Shown: positions 1 to 7,690, numbered from the stretch's first letter. The stretch is 13,248 nucleotides of DNA from JBKECF01 sp047974375 (GCA_047974375.1 JBKECF010000074.1:1-13248), one strand, 5' to 3'. Made by a program: numbers and translations. Notes: a model not told the origin generated them from the letters alone.

Positions 1-37
1 AGCGTCTTTCTTCAAGGTTCATTTGAGTGAATGCCAT
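1..37 (-). CDS. 5' end of a leftward gene, possibly an IS30-type transposase
   Basis: Only the first twelve codons lie in the window; the gene runs off the left edge. On the minus strand an AAAGGA ribosome binding site lies nine bases before an ATG, and the peptide begins MAFTQMNLEERR. A short aromatic-Thr start followed by an L-x-E-E-R motif is typical of the N-terminus of IS30-family transposases and related helix-turn-helix proteins, where it precedes the DNA-binding helices. That resemblance is from memory and rests on very few residues, so the family is tentative. The presence of a real start with a ribosome binding site is firmer. In many clostridia the neighbour upstream of rpmE is rho on the same strand; a divergent gene here would fit an inserted element. 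Confidence 0.4.
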   Translation of the reverse strand, partial: MAFTQMNLEERR

Positions 38-232
38 ATTTATCATTCCTTTCTAAAATATAATACTTTTACACTAAAATTAAGTGATTACTAATTTCAC
101 GTTTAATGATACACCTTTCAATTTTTTATTACTCTTAAAACAAGTTTATAAATGCAAATTTAATTCTCCCAATCTCACAACTAATAAATTCATATCAAGT
201 CAAAAAAATGGTGTAATGTTTTAAAAAAAACA

Positions 233-261
233 TTGTCAACTATTATTTTCTATGATACTAT
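233..261 (+). promoter_or_regulatory. SigA-type promoter of rpmE
   Basis: A TTGTCA -35 box (233-238) is followed, after a 17-base spacer, by a TACTAT -10 box (256-261). The -10 is preceded by TGA, giving an extended TGn element. Transcription would start near 268, leaving a leader of about 53 bases before the rpmE start. The spacing and extended -10 make this one of the best promoter matches in the window, although it is inferred from consensus alone. Confidence 0.65.
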
Positions 262-279
262 TGTCAAGTTAATAAAAGT

Positions 280-297
280 GGATGCCAACATGTATCC
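280..297 (+). promoter_or_regulatory. Hairpin in the rpmE leader, candidate L31 autoregulatory element
   Basis: The predicted rpmE leader contains GGATGC (280-285), a six-base loop CAACAT, then GTATCC (292-297). This gives a six-pair stem with one G-U pair. It lies between the likely transcription start (about 268) and the GAGGTG ribosome binding site (310-315). Leader RNAs controlling L31 genes are known in several bacterial groups, including Firmicutes, where L31 is thought to bind its own mRNA. I cannot confirm that this hairpin matches any described family, and it is short. Confidence 0.35.
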
Positions 298-320
298 AAA
301 TAAAATTATGAGGTGTAAAT

Positions 321-527
321 ATGAAAACTGATATCCAACCAAAATACTATGAAGCTACAATAACTTGTGCTTGTGGTAACGAATTTGTGGCAGGTTCAAC
401 TGAAGAAAGCATTAAAGTTGAAGTTTGTTCTAAATGCCATCCTTTTTATACTGGTAGCCAAAAGCTATTACTTGAAGCTGGTGGTCGTGTTGACAAGTTC
501 AACAAAAAATATAACCGCGATAAATAA
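321..527 (+). CDS. rpmE: 50S ribosomal protein L31, zinc-binding type
   Basis: This 68-residue protein is a component of the large ribosomal subunit and contributes to a bridge between subunits. The sequence shows the four cysteines of the zinc-binding form: C16 and C18 (CAC), and C36 and C39 (CSKC). The C-terminal half has the usual HPFYTG and GGRVDKFNKKY stretches. The length matches the family. The ATG at 321 follows a GAGGTG ribosome binding site at 310-315. The gene has its own promoter (233-261) and terminator (573-607), so it looks largely monocistronic. Because it keeps the cysteines it is the zinc-dependent form; in many bacteria a cysteine-free paralogue replaces it when zinc is scarce. 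No such paralogue is visible here. Confidence 0.97.
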   Translation: MKTDIQPKYYEATITCACGNEFVAGSTEESIKVEVCSKCHPFYTGSQKLLLEAGGRVDKFNKKYNRDK

Positions 528-572
528 ATTTTGTTTTGCAAAATTATCTGCATCGCATTTAACGAATTTCGT

Positions 573-607
573 AAAAAAATGGGGTTGAATTCAACCCCAT
601 TTTTTTA
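573..607. terminator. Intrinsic terminator downstream of rpmE, symmetric
   Basis: A perfect palindrome spans 579-600 (ATGGGGTTGA facing TCAACCCCAT around a short AT centre). It is preceded by seven A (573-579) and followed by seven T (600-606). The GGGG/CCCC core makes the stem strong. The flanking A and T tracts mean it could terminate in both directions. It separates rpmE from yqhQ. I see no convincing promoter between it and yqhQ, so partial read-through may feed the next three genes. Confidence 0.9.
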
Positions 608-639
608 TTAAAATGTCATATAAAGGAATGAGTGATTAA

Positions 640-1548
640 ATGAAGAGAACCCACATAGGCGGTCAAGCAGTAATAGAAGGTGTAATGATGCGTGGCAAAA
701 AAAACTACGCCGTTGCTGTACGTGACACAAAAGGAAATATAAATATAGATGAAGAATTTTTTTCTAAAAAAGAAAGAGCTAAAATATTAAAACTTCCCTT
801 AGTTAGAGGTGTAGTTGCATTTATAGACTCTATGATAACAGGTTATAAAATATTAAATAAATCTTTCGATATGGCTGGCCTCGAGGAAGAGGAAGAACTA
901 TCTAAATTTGAGCAATACTTAACAAATAAATTCGGTGAAAAGCTAAACAGTATAATAATAGGTATAAGTGCCGTATTAGGAATTTGCCTATCTGTTTTAC
1001 TTTTTATGTGGCTACCTGTTTTTTTAGCTAGCTTTTTACGCCCTATAATCAATAATAATATATATGTACTTAGCTTTTTTGAAGGGATAATTAGATTTGG
1101 TATTTTTCTTATATATCTTGTTTTAATTTCTAAAAATAAAGATGTAAAAAGATTATTTAAATATCATGGTGCTGAACACAAAACTATAAATACTTTTGAA
1201 GCCGAAAAAGAGCTAACAGTTAATAACGTTAGAGAACATTCTAGGTTTCATAACAGATGTGGTACTAGTTTTTTAGTATTTGTAATTATTATTAGTATGT
1301 TATTTTTTATGCTTGTACCTTCTACTAACGTAGCAACAAGATTAGTATCTAGAATAGTTTTTGTCCCATTTATTGCAGGTGTTTCTTATGAAGTACTAAA
1401 ATGGGCAGGATCTTCATCTAGCAAATTTGTAAAAATAGTAAGTTATCCAGGAATTAAATTGCAACACTTAACAACAAAAGAGCCAGACGACGACCAAATA
1501 GAAGTAGCAATTGCCGCAATGGAAAGAGTTTTGGAGAGTGAGCTATGA
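640..1548 (+). CDS. yqhQ: DUF1385 family membrane protein (YqhQ-like)
   Basis: This 302-residue protein belongs to the DUF1385 family (B. subtilis YqhQ), whose biochemical role is not established to my knowledge. The family signature is clear at the N-terminus (GGQAVIEGVMMRG, residues 7-19), followed by a soluble segment with an acidic EEEEE patch near 82-86. Hydrophobic stretches at about 105-130, 144-164, 209-227 and 235-254 predict an integral membrane protein. Conserved polar motifs sit between them: YHGAEHK (175-181) and a HNRCGT motif (204-209). The conserved His, Glu and Cys could bind a metal, but that is inference. The start is preceded by AAAGGA with a rather long 12-base spacer. 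The stop overlaps the prmC start as ATGA, implying coupled translation. The place beside prmC and prfA is common in clostridia and does not by itself reveal function. Confidence 0.9.
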   Translation: MKRTHIGGQAVIEGVMMRGKKNYAVAVRDTKGNINIDEEFFSKKERAKILKLPLVRGVVAFIDSMITGYKILNKSFDMAGLEEEEELSKFEQYLTNKFGEKLNSIIIGISAVLGICLSVLLFMWLPVFLASFLRPIINNNIYVLSFFEGIIRFGIFLIYLVLISKNKDVKRLFKYHGAEHKTINTFEAEKELTVNNVREHSRFHNRCGTSFLVFVIIISMLFFMLVPSTNVATRLVSRIVFVPFIAGVSYEVLKWAGSSSSKFVKIVSYPGIKLQHLTTKEPDDDQIEVAIAAMERVLESEL

Positions 1549-2375
1549 CAATTCAAGAAGCACTTACTTATGGCAGAAATTTTTTAAAAGAACACAGTAT
1601 ATCTTATGATATTGATGCAAAACTTTTGCTTATGGACATACTTAATATAAATAAAGTACAATTACTTACTACTACAGATAATATAACTCATAGCAACTTC
1701 TCCAGGTACGAAAACTATTTAAATAGGAGAAAAAACAAAGAACCTATTGCCTATATACTAAATCATATTTATTTTATGAACATGAAATTTTATGTAAATG
1801 AAAATGTATTGATACCCCGTGGAGATACTGAAATACTTGTTTATAAAGCTATAGATGAAATTAAATTAAAATCTTTTAAAAAGTTATTAGACATAGGCAC
1901 TGGTAGTGGTTGCATACCTATAGCCATTGGTAAATCAGTAAACATCCTTAGTACTGCAGTAGATATAAGTACTAAAGCATTAGCCGTGGCTATAGAAAAC
2001 GCAGAATACCATAACTTAAAAATAAATTTTATAGAATCAGATTTATTTACCAATATAAATGAAAAATTTGATATAATAACATCAAACCCTCCCTATATAA
2101 CTAATAGCGAAATGCTAGAACTAATGGATGATGTTATTAATTTCGAACCCCATTTAGCTTTAGAAGGTGGCTTAGATGGTCTAGATTTTTATAGAAAAAT
2201 TTGCAATGAAGGTATAGATTACTTAGAAAATAACGGCCTATTAATCTTTGAAATAGGCTATAACCAAGGAGAAGACTTAAAAAATATAATGAGCTTAAAT
2301 TTTTATGACATTACATTAATAAAGGACTTGCAAGGTCATGACAGAGTTATTTTTGGATACAAGAAGGAGATATAA
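1545..2375 (+). CDS. prmC: Release factor glutamine N5-methyltransferase
   Basis: PrmC (HemK) uses S-adenosylmethionine to methylate the glutamine of the GGQ motif in release factors RF1 and RF2, which improves peptide release at stop codons. The 276 residues show an N-terminal helical substrate-binding domain with the RR-x3-EPIAY motif (61-70). The Rossmann methyltransferase domain follows, with motif I DIGTGSG (116-122) and the catalytic NPPY (181-184) that positions the target amide. The family's usual PRPDTE loop before the methyltransferase domain reads PRGDTE here (91-96). The length is normal. The ATG overlaps the yqhQ stop and is preceded by GGAG. The stop shares one base with the prfA start, so enzyme and substrate are encoded back to back and probably translated in a coupled fashion. 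Confidence 0.96.
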   Translation: MTIQEALTYGRNFLKEHSISYDIDAKLLLMDILNINKVQLLTTTDNITHSNFSRYENYLNRRKNKEPIAYILNHIYFMNMKFYVNENVLIPRGDTEILVYKAIDEIKLKSFKKLLDIGTGSGCIPIAIGKSVNILSTAVDISTKALAVAIENAEYHNLKINFIESDLFTNINEKFDIITSNPPYITNSEMLELMDDVINFEPHLALEGGLDGLDFYRKICNEGIDYLENNGLLIFEIGYNQGEDLKNIMSLNFYDITLIKDLQGHDRVIFGYKKEI

Positions 2376-3445
2376 TGTACGAAAGATTAGAAGAAATAAT
2401 AAAAAGATTTGAAGAATTGGGGCTGCTAATAAACGATCCTGATGTAATTGCCGACCAAAATAAATGGCGTGAATTAATGAAAGAACATAGCGAGCTTTCA
2501 CCCCTAATTGAAAAATACAAAGAATATAAAGAAGTTACAGAGGCAATAGCTGAATCTAAAGCTATGTTAGATGAAAAACTTGATGATGATTTTAGAGAAC
2601 TAGTAAAAGAGGAATTAAAAGAAAATACAGTAAAACAAGAGGATTTAAATGAAGAAATAAAAATTTTACTTTTACCAAAAGACCCTAATGATGATAAAAA
2701 CGTTATTGTAGAAATTCGTGGTGGCGCCGGAGGCGACGAAGCCGCATTATTTGCAGCAGATTTATTTAGAATGTACAGCCGATACGCTGAAAGACAAAGA
2801 TGGAAAACTGAATTTATGAGCTCCAACGAAAATGGTATTGGCGGTTTTAAAGAAGTTTCCTTCCTTATAAAAGGTAATGGTGCATACTCCCGTCTTAAAT
2901 ACGAAAGCGGAGTACACAGAGTTCAAAGAGTTCCTAGTACAGAATCCAGCGGACGTATACATACATCTACAGTTACAGTTGCTGTTTTACCCGAGGCAGA
3001 AGAGGTTGACGTTGAGTTAGATATGAACGATGTTCGTGTTGACGTGTTCAGGTCCTCTGGAAACGGCGGACAGTCTGTTAACACAACAGACTCTGCAGTG
3101 CGTATTACCCACGAGCCAACTGGAATAGTTATATCTTGCCAAGATGAAAAATCTCAATTAAAAAACAAAGACAAAGCTTTGAAGATATTACGTGCTAGGC
3201 TTCTTGATTTAGAAATTGAAAAACAAAATGCAGAAATTTCTGCCGAAAGAAAAAGCCAAGTTGGTACAGGTGATAGAAGTCAAAAAATTAGAACTTATAA
3301 CTTCCCTCAAGGTCGTGTTACAGACCATAGAGTTGGTCTTACTTTACACCGCCTCGATAGTGTTTTAGATGGGGACTTAGATGAAGTTATGGATACCCTA
3401 ATAACTACAGAACAAGCCGAAAAACTTAAAAATGCCGGAATCTAA
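2375..3445 (+). CDS. prfA: Peptide chain release factor 1
   Basis: RF1 recognises UAA and UAG stop codons on the ribosome and triggers hydrolysis of the finished peptide. The 356-residue sequence has the helical domain 1 (about 1-100), then GGAGGDEAALFA (116-127). The stop-codon recognition loop HRVQRVPST is at 181-189, with the PxT tripeptide at P187-S188-T189. The catalytic GGQ is at 231-233 (SSGNGGQSVNTTDSAV), and Q233 is the PrmC target. The PxT tripeptide, rather than the SPF of RF2, assigns it to RF1. The middle residue is Ser where many RF1 proteins have Ala. Translation starts at an ATG after a strong AAGGAGAT site, one base overlapping the prmC stop. The gene ends at a strong terminator shared with the convergent helicase gene. 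Confidence 0.98.
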   Translation: MYERLEEIIKRFEELGLLINDPDVIADQNKWRELMKEHSELSPLIEKYKEYKEVTEAIAESKAMLDEKLDDDFRELVKEELKENTVKQEDLNEEIKILLLPKDPNDDKNVIVEIRGGAGGDEAALFAADLFRMYSRYAERQRWKTEFMSSNENGIGGFKEVSFLIKGNGAYSRLKYESGVHRVQRVPSTESSGRIHTSTVTVAVLPEAEEVDVELDMNDVRVDVFRSSGNGGQSVNTTDSAVRITHEPTGIVISCQDEKSQLKNKDKALKILRARLLDLEIEKQNAEISAERKSQVGTGDRSQKIRTYNFPQGRVTDHRVGLTLHRLDSVLDGDLDEVMDTLITTEQAEKLKNAGI

Positions 3446-3496
3446 AAAAAGGTGAAGAAAAAATCTAATTTCTAGATTTTTTCTTCACCTTTTTTT
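3445..3496. terminator. Bidirectional terminator between prfA and the helicase gene
   Basis: A perfect 17-bp inverted repeat, 3451-3467 against 3473-3489, has a five-base loop. It is flanked by A7 on the left and T7 on the right (3490-3496). Because the flanks are symmetric it can act for rightward prfA and for the leftward five-gene operon. The right arm is also the last coding stretch of the helicase (codons for GEEK and I) plus its TAG stop, so the stem forms partly from coding sequence. Confidence 0.93.
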
Positions 3497-5829
3497 GCCC
3501 AAAAATCTTTTATTGTATCACTATTGTAATTAAATATATGGTCCCAATGTTTTGGAAATAACTTACTGTAATCATCTCTATTATAACGTACATCTAAAAG
3601 CACTACTACCCCTTTATCCTCTTCTTCTCTTATAACTCTGCCAGCACTTTGTAAAATCCTATTCATAGCTGGAAATTTATATGCATAGTCAAATCCTGTT
3701 CCTGCTTTTTTATCGTAATAGTCCTTTATAACATCATCCTCAAAGTTTAAACTTGATAGACCCACTCCTACAATGATTGCACCAATTAACCGTTTGCCAC
3801 TTAAGTCGATACCTTCAGAAAAAACTCCACCTAACACAGCAAATCCTAAAGTTTTGCTGTCTATCTTGAATTTATTTAAAAAATCTTCTCTATCTACTTC
3901 ACTCATATTAGGTTCTTGAATAATTATATTATTATTAAATTTACTTGTATATAAATTGTAAACTTTTTCTAAAAAAACATAGGATGAAAAAAATACTAAA
4001 TAATTCCCACTTTTATAATTTATAATTTCATTGATCCTACAAGCAATTTTTTCATAGTTTTTCTCTCTATCTTTATAATATGTAGATACAGTACTATCTC
4101 GTGCTATACATAAATTATTTTTGTTAAATGGACTTTCCAAATTTATACAATAATCTTTTTTTGTACCACCAAAAACACTGGAAAAATATTCTAAGGGCGA
4201 TAAAGTTGCTGAAAAAAATATAACTGATTTACAGCAGTCATTTACTAGGTTTAATCTTGTTGATGGATCCAAGCACATTAAATTTATAGTTAAATCTCCT
4301 TTATCTTTTTTAACTAAGGTTCTATATTTTTTATTATAATAATCTGATGTTTTTAAAAAAGTATCTAGCCTAAAAAATACATTTAATAATTCTATGTCAG
4401 CCTTGGCCTCAACATCATCTTCAAACCACTTAACCATATTATACTTACATTCTTCTACTAAATTATAAAGTTCGATTTCCTCAGGTATTACTTCATTGAA
4501 GGATATTTCACTTCCTATTTCCACTAAATAATTATTTAGTTTTGTAGCTGATTTAGTTACGTATTTATTGGTACTTACCTTTTTTATATAAAGCACATCA
4601 CTTTTACTAATCTGCGCCGAAAACATATCCCTGCCACGATCTACTAAATTATGAGCCTCATCTATTAATATAATATAGTCATTTTTATTGTCATCAAAAA
4701 ATCGTCTTAACTGAGCCCGTGGATTGTACACATAGTTGTAGTCTCCAATAACTACATGGGAAAAATAAGAGATATCCAATTGATATTCAAAGGGGCAAAC
4801 AAAATGTTTTTGACTATATTCTTCTATTATTTGGCGTGTAATAATACTCTCATTTTCTACAATGTCTAACACAGCATTGTTAATTCTATTGAAATGACCC
4901 TTTGCATATTTACAAATGTCAGGGTTACATTTAACTTCATCCATAAAACATATTTTTTCTTTTGCTGTTAAAGTTATAGAACTAATATGTAAACCCGATT
5001 CTTTAAGTAAATATAAAGAATTCTCACACACTCCCCTTGTTATGGTTTTAGCTGTTATATAAAATATTTTTTCTTCTTTACCTTGTGCAATTCTTTTTAT
5101 ACTTGGAAACAATACAGATATTGTTTTACCAATCCCCGTTGGCGCTTCAACAAATAATTTTTTTCCTTTTTCTATTGTAATATAAGTCGCTTTCATTAAA
5201 TCCCGTTGATTTTTTCTATAATTTAAAAATGGGAAATTTACTTTGTTGCCTGTATCTATTACCTTTTCATTAATGTGTTTTTTTAATTTCACAAAAACAT
5301 AATATTCTTCCAAAGTTTGTAAAAAAAACTTTTCCAGTATTTCCAATGTAAAATCTTCTTCAAAATAGGCTATTTCTCTAGTTTCGCGACTAATATAAGT
5401 AATTCTCACCTTTATAAAATTAAAATCGAAATCTTTACCAAAAATATAGGCATACATCATAGCTTGATACTTATACTCTAAATTACTATGAAAGTTTAAA
5501 TGTTCCAATTTTCTTGAGGTAGTTTTTATTTCTTCAATAAGGACGGTGTTGTCCAATACTACAAGACCGTCTATTCTGCCTATTACTTCAAATTCTGTAT
5601 TATTAACCTTATGGTTGCATTTAACTTGTATCTCACTACAGTAGCTTAAGCCATCATTTAAATACTCTTTCTCCCTCTCTTTTTGTAACTTCTCATGAAG
5701 TTTTATTCCCAATTGCATTATTTTAAGTTGTTCATCTCGTGTTTTACTACGTAAATAATCTGTATCTATGTCGCCATTTTTATATATAAATTCTACTAAA
5801 TTTCTTACAGATATTTTATTTTCAAGCAT
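3472..5829 (-). CDS. Rad3/DinG-type ATP-dependent DNA helicase with N-terminal RecB-like nuclease domain
   Basis: This 785-residue protein joins two modules. Residues 1 to about 190 look like a PD-(D/E)xK nuclease of the RecB/Cas4 type: H45 in GIKLHEKL, D87 in GRIDG, E100-I-K102 (ExK) and Q122-x3-Y126. The rest is a superfamily 2 helicase of the XPD/DinG group. It has Walker A APTGIGKT (229-236), DEAH (390-393), SAT (540-542) and motif VI QSAGRVIR (727-734). Four cysteines between Walker A and DEAH (C294, C301, C306, C345) are well placed to hold the iron-sulfur cluster typical of this group. Such enzymes unwind DNA 5' to 3' and act in repair. Whether the nuclease domain cuts or only binds DNA cannot be told from sequence, although the catalytic residues appear intact. 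The ATG follows the mnmA TAA directly; only a weak G-rich site (GGGGGA, about 12 bases upstream) is present, suggesting translational coupling. It is the last gene of the operon. Confidence 0.88.
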   Translation of the reverse strand: MLENKISVRNLVEFIYKNGDIDTDYLRSKTRDEQLKIMQLGIKLHEKLQKEREKEYLNDGLSYCSEIQVKCNHKVNNTEFEVIGRIDGLVVLDNTVLIEEIKTTSRKLEHLNFHSNLEYKYQAMMYAYIFGKDFDFNFIKVRITYISRETREIAYFEEDFTLEILEKFFLQTLEEYYVFVKLKKHINEKVIDTGNKVNFPFLNYRKNQRDLMKATYITIEKGKKLFVEAPTGIGKTISVLFPSIKRIAQGKEEKIFYITAKTITRGVCENSLYLLKESGLHISSITLTAKEKICFMDEVKCNPDICKYAKGHFNRINNAVLDIVENESIITRQIIEEYSQKHFVCPFEYQLDISYFSHVVIGDYNYVYNPRAQLRRFFDDNKNDYIILIDEAHNLVDRGRDMFSAQISKSDVLYIKKVSTNKYVTKSATKLNNYLVEIGSEISFNEVIPEEIELYNLVEECKYNMVKWFEDDVEAKADIELLNVFFRLDTFLKTSDYYNKKYRTLVKKDKGDLTINLMCLDPSTRLNLVNDCCKSVIFFSATLSPLEYFSSVFGGTKKDYCINLESPFNKNNLCIARDSTVSTYYKDREKNYEKIACRINEIINYKSGNYLVFFSSYVFLEKVYNLYTSKFNNNIIIQEPNMSEVDREDFLNKFKIDSKTLGFAVLGGVFSEGIDLSGKRLIGAIIVGVGLSSLNFEDDVIKDYYDKKAGTGFDYAYKFPAMNRILQSAGRVIREEEDKGVVVLLDVRYNRDDYSKLFPKHWDHIFNYNSDTIKDFWAKKGEEKI

Positions 5830-6930
5830 TTAAACAATCGTTCCCCCGCCTAAAACCATGTTTTCATCATTATATATCACTACAGCTTGACCTGGTGTTA
5901 CTGCCCTTTGTGCTTGGTCAAACTCTATCTTTATTAGATTTTTTCTACTTTTAAAGCCTAAGTTCTCAATTTCATTTTCATCTAATGAAGTAACTGTACA
6001 TGGAGATTTTTCCTGATTATATCTTATTTTGCCATAAGCTCTAGTTTCCTTAAAAGTTTCCATTGCCATAAAATTTACATCTGTTGCATATAATATTTTG
6101 TCAAATAAATCTTTATTATCTGATAAAATAATTTCGTTTGTATTGATATTAATTTTTTTAACAAACATAGGCTTGCCAAAAGCACCTAAACCCTTGCGTT
6201 GACCAATAGTATAATATGGTATACCTTTATGCTCGCCTATTATATTCCCTTCTATATCTAAAAAATTCCCTTCATGTATTTTTTTATTACTATTTTCCCT
6301 AATAAATCTGCCGTAATCATCATCAGGTACAAAACAAATTTCTTGGCTATCTGGCTTATTATGAACGTCTAATCCTATTTTCAATGCCAAATCTCTTATT
6401 TCGTCTTTTGTAAATTCTCCTACTGGCATTAAAGTACGTTTTAGCTGTTCTTGGCTTAAATTGTATAAAGCATAGGTTTGATCCTTTGCCTTTGTTTTTG
6501 ACATTTGTAATGTGTACCTGCCATTATTTTTTATAATTTTCGCATAATGTCCAGTTGCTATATAGTTTGCTCCTAGTTGCAAGGATTTATTGAGAAGGGA
6601 CTCCCACTTTACATATCTATTACATGCAATACATGGATTTGGAGTTCTTCCGCCTTCATATTCATTAATAAAATAATCAATTACATTTTCTTTAAAATCA
6701 TTTTTAAAGTTCATTACATAATAAGGTATTTCTAATTTATTCGCCACAGCTCTTGCATCTTCTACTGCAGATAGCCCACAGCAACCGCCATTTTCTTCTA
6801 AAGAGCAAGTATCTTCATCTTGCCATATTTGCATTGTCACGCCTATTACATCATAACCTTGCTTCTTAAGTAAATATGCGCATACAGAGCTATCTACTCC
6901 ACCACTCATACCTACAACTACTTTTTCCAT
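5830..6930 (-). CDS. mnmA: tRNA-specific 2-thiouridylase MnmA
   Basis: MnmA puts sulfur on C2 of wobble uridine 34 in tRNA-Lys, -Glu and -Gln, using ATP to activate the base and a persulfide relay from a cysteine desulfurase. The 366-residue product has the PP-loop SGGVDS (9-14) for ATP, catalytic C100 in TPNPC, and the second active-site C199 in SQEICF. The C-terminal beta domain holds TIGQRKGLG (241-249) and ends GGGTIV. I chose the ATG at 6930. It has AAAGGG six bases upstream and gives the usual MEKVVVGMSGGVDS start. An ATG at 6960 would add ten residues, overlap comFC, and has no comparable site. The gene lies 16 bases after comFC and abuts the helicase start. It is the only member of the operon with no obvious link to DNA metabolism. 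Confidence 0.97.
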   Translation of the reverse strand: MEKVVVGMSGGVDSSVCAYLLKKQGYDVIGVTMQIWQDEDTCSLEENGGCCGLSAVEDARAVANKLEIPYYVMNFKNDFKENVIDYFINEYEGGRTPNPCIACNRYVKWESLLNKSLQLGANYIATGHYAKIIKNNGRYTLQMSKTKAKDQTYALYNLSQEQLKRTLMPVGEFTKDEIRDLALKIGLDVHNKPDSQEICFVPDDDYGRFIRENSNKKIHEGNFLDIEGNIIGEHKGIPYYTIGQRKGLGAFGKPMFVKKININTNEIILSDNKDLFDKILYATDVNFMAMETFKETRAYGKIRYNQEKSPCTVTSLDENEIENLGFKSRKNLIKIEFDQAQRAVTPGQAVVIYNDENMVLGGGTIV

Positions 6931-6946
6931 ATTTTTCCCTTTCTTA

Positions 6947-7690
6947 TTATTCACTTCCATCTTTTCGTCTATATTCCGTCATAGCCAAAGTAAAAGTAAC
7001 TACGGACCTAGCTCCATTTTTCATTAATACTTTAGCACAATTATTTACTGTACTTCCACTAGTGTATATGTCATCTACTAGTAAAATATTCTTATTCATA
7101 ATATCAAAATTTCTATTTAATTCAAATACGTTATTTAAATTTTTGTATCTGCTTTCCACAGATAATTTACTTTGGGGTATTGTATTTTTAACCCTTATTA
7201 ATATCTTTTTATATTCTATATTAAGGATGTCACTTACCATCTTTGCAATAAAATCACTTTGGTTATATCCTCTTTTCTTTTCTTTGTCCTTATACATAGG
7301 TACAGGTATAATTACATCTACTTCAGAAAATTCACCTCTATACCATTCCTTAAAAAGCCTAGAAAATGACTTGCTTAAATATAACTGACCCTTATACTTA
7401 AATCGTTGAACTACATTTTGGCCTAGGTCCATATACTCAAATAAATAATAGTTTTTTGTAAAATAAAATTTAATACCATGACGTATTTTTTTCTTACATA
7501 TATTGCAGTAGTCTGAACCCTTAGTTTCTCTGTTGCAAATTTTACAAGAAAAATCTTTCTCCTTAGGCTGTAAAATATTTTTGCACACATTACAAATGTC
7601 TCTTTCCTCGTGGCGTAAGGGTATTTTTGAATCACATACAAAACATATAGGCGGGTATATAATATCTAAAATAAAATCAATTATTTTCAT
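6947..7690 (-). CDS. comFC: ComF family protein (ComFC-like, phosphoribosyltransferase fold)
   Basis: ComFC proteins are needed for DNA uptake in competent bacteria and are widespread in species not known to be competent; their precise activity is unsettled. The 247 residues contain an N-terminal zinc-ribbon-like region with four CxxC pairs: C16/C19, C33/C36, C49/C52 and C62/C65. A type I phosphoribosyltransferase domain follows, with IIPVP (127-131), the RGYNQS motif (140-145) and the PRPP-binding loop VDDIYTSGST (205-214). The family is well recognised, and the length is close to that of other ComF proteins. The ATG overlaps the end of recD2 by 14 bases, and GGAAG lies eight bases upstream inside recD2, so translation is probably coupled. 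No comFA or other competence genes are visible. In B. subtilis comFC works with the ComFA helicase; here its neighbours are other helicases. Confidence 0.93.
   Translation of the reverse strand: MKIIDFILDIIYPPICFVCDSKIPLRHEERDICNVCKNILQPKEKDFSCKICNRETKGSDYCNICKKKIRHGIKFYFTKNYYLFEYMDLGQNVVQRFKYKGQLYLSKSFSRLFKEWYRGEFSEVDVIIPVPMYKDKEKKRGYNQSDFIAKMVSDILNIEYKKILIRVKNTIPQSKLSVESRYKNLNNVFELNRNFDIMNKNILLVDDIYTSGSTVNNCAKVLMKNGARSVVTFTLAMTEYRRKDGSE

Noticed and set aside
38..232. A hidden small gene, riboswitch or T-box in the left intergenic region
   Set aside because: No open frame with a ribosome binding site, no T-box sequence and no extended pairing were found; the stretch is simply AT-rich.
215..234. 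Hairpin AATGTTTT/AAAACATT upstream of rpmE
   Set aside because: The stem is only A/T-rich with a single G-C pair, is not followed by a T run on either strand and overlaps the rpmE -35, so I do not call it a terminator; it may be chance.
562..572. Small palindrome ACGAA-T-TTCGT between rpmE and its terminator
   Set aside because: Too short and lacking partners or repeats; no operator family that I recognise.
2347..2826. Long serine-rich open frame antisense to prfA (159 codons)
   Set aside because: It lies wholly opposite the prmC end and prfA, has low-complexity Ser/Phe composition typical of an antisense shadow, and lacks a ribosome binding site.
6931..6960. Ten-residue N-terminal extension of MnmA from an upstream ATG
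   Set aside because: It overlaps the comFC stop, lacks a good ribosome binding site, and the family normally begins close to the SGGVDS loop, as the ATG at 6930 does.
6876..7388. Rightward open frame of 170 codons opposite mnmA and comFC
   Set aside because: It covers the conserved coding regions of two recognised genes on the other strand; its hydrophobic composition follows from AT-rich antisense reading.
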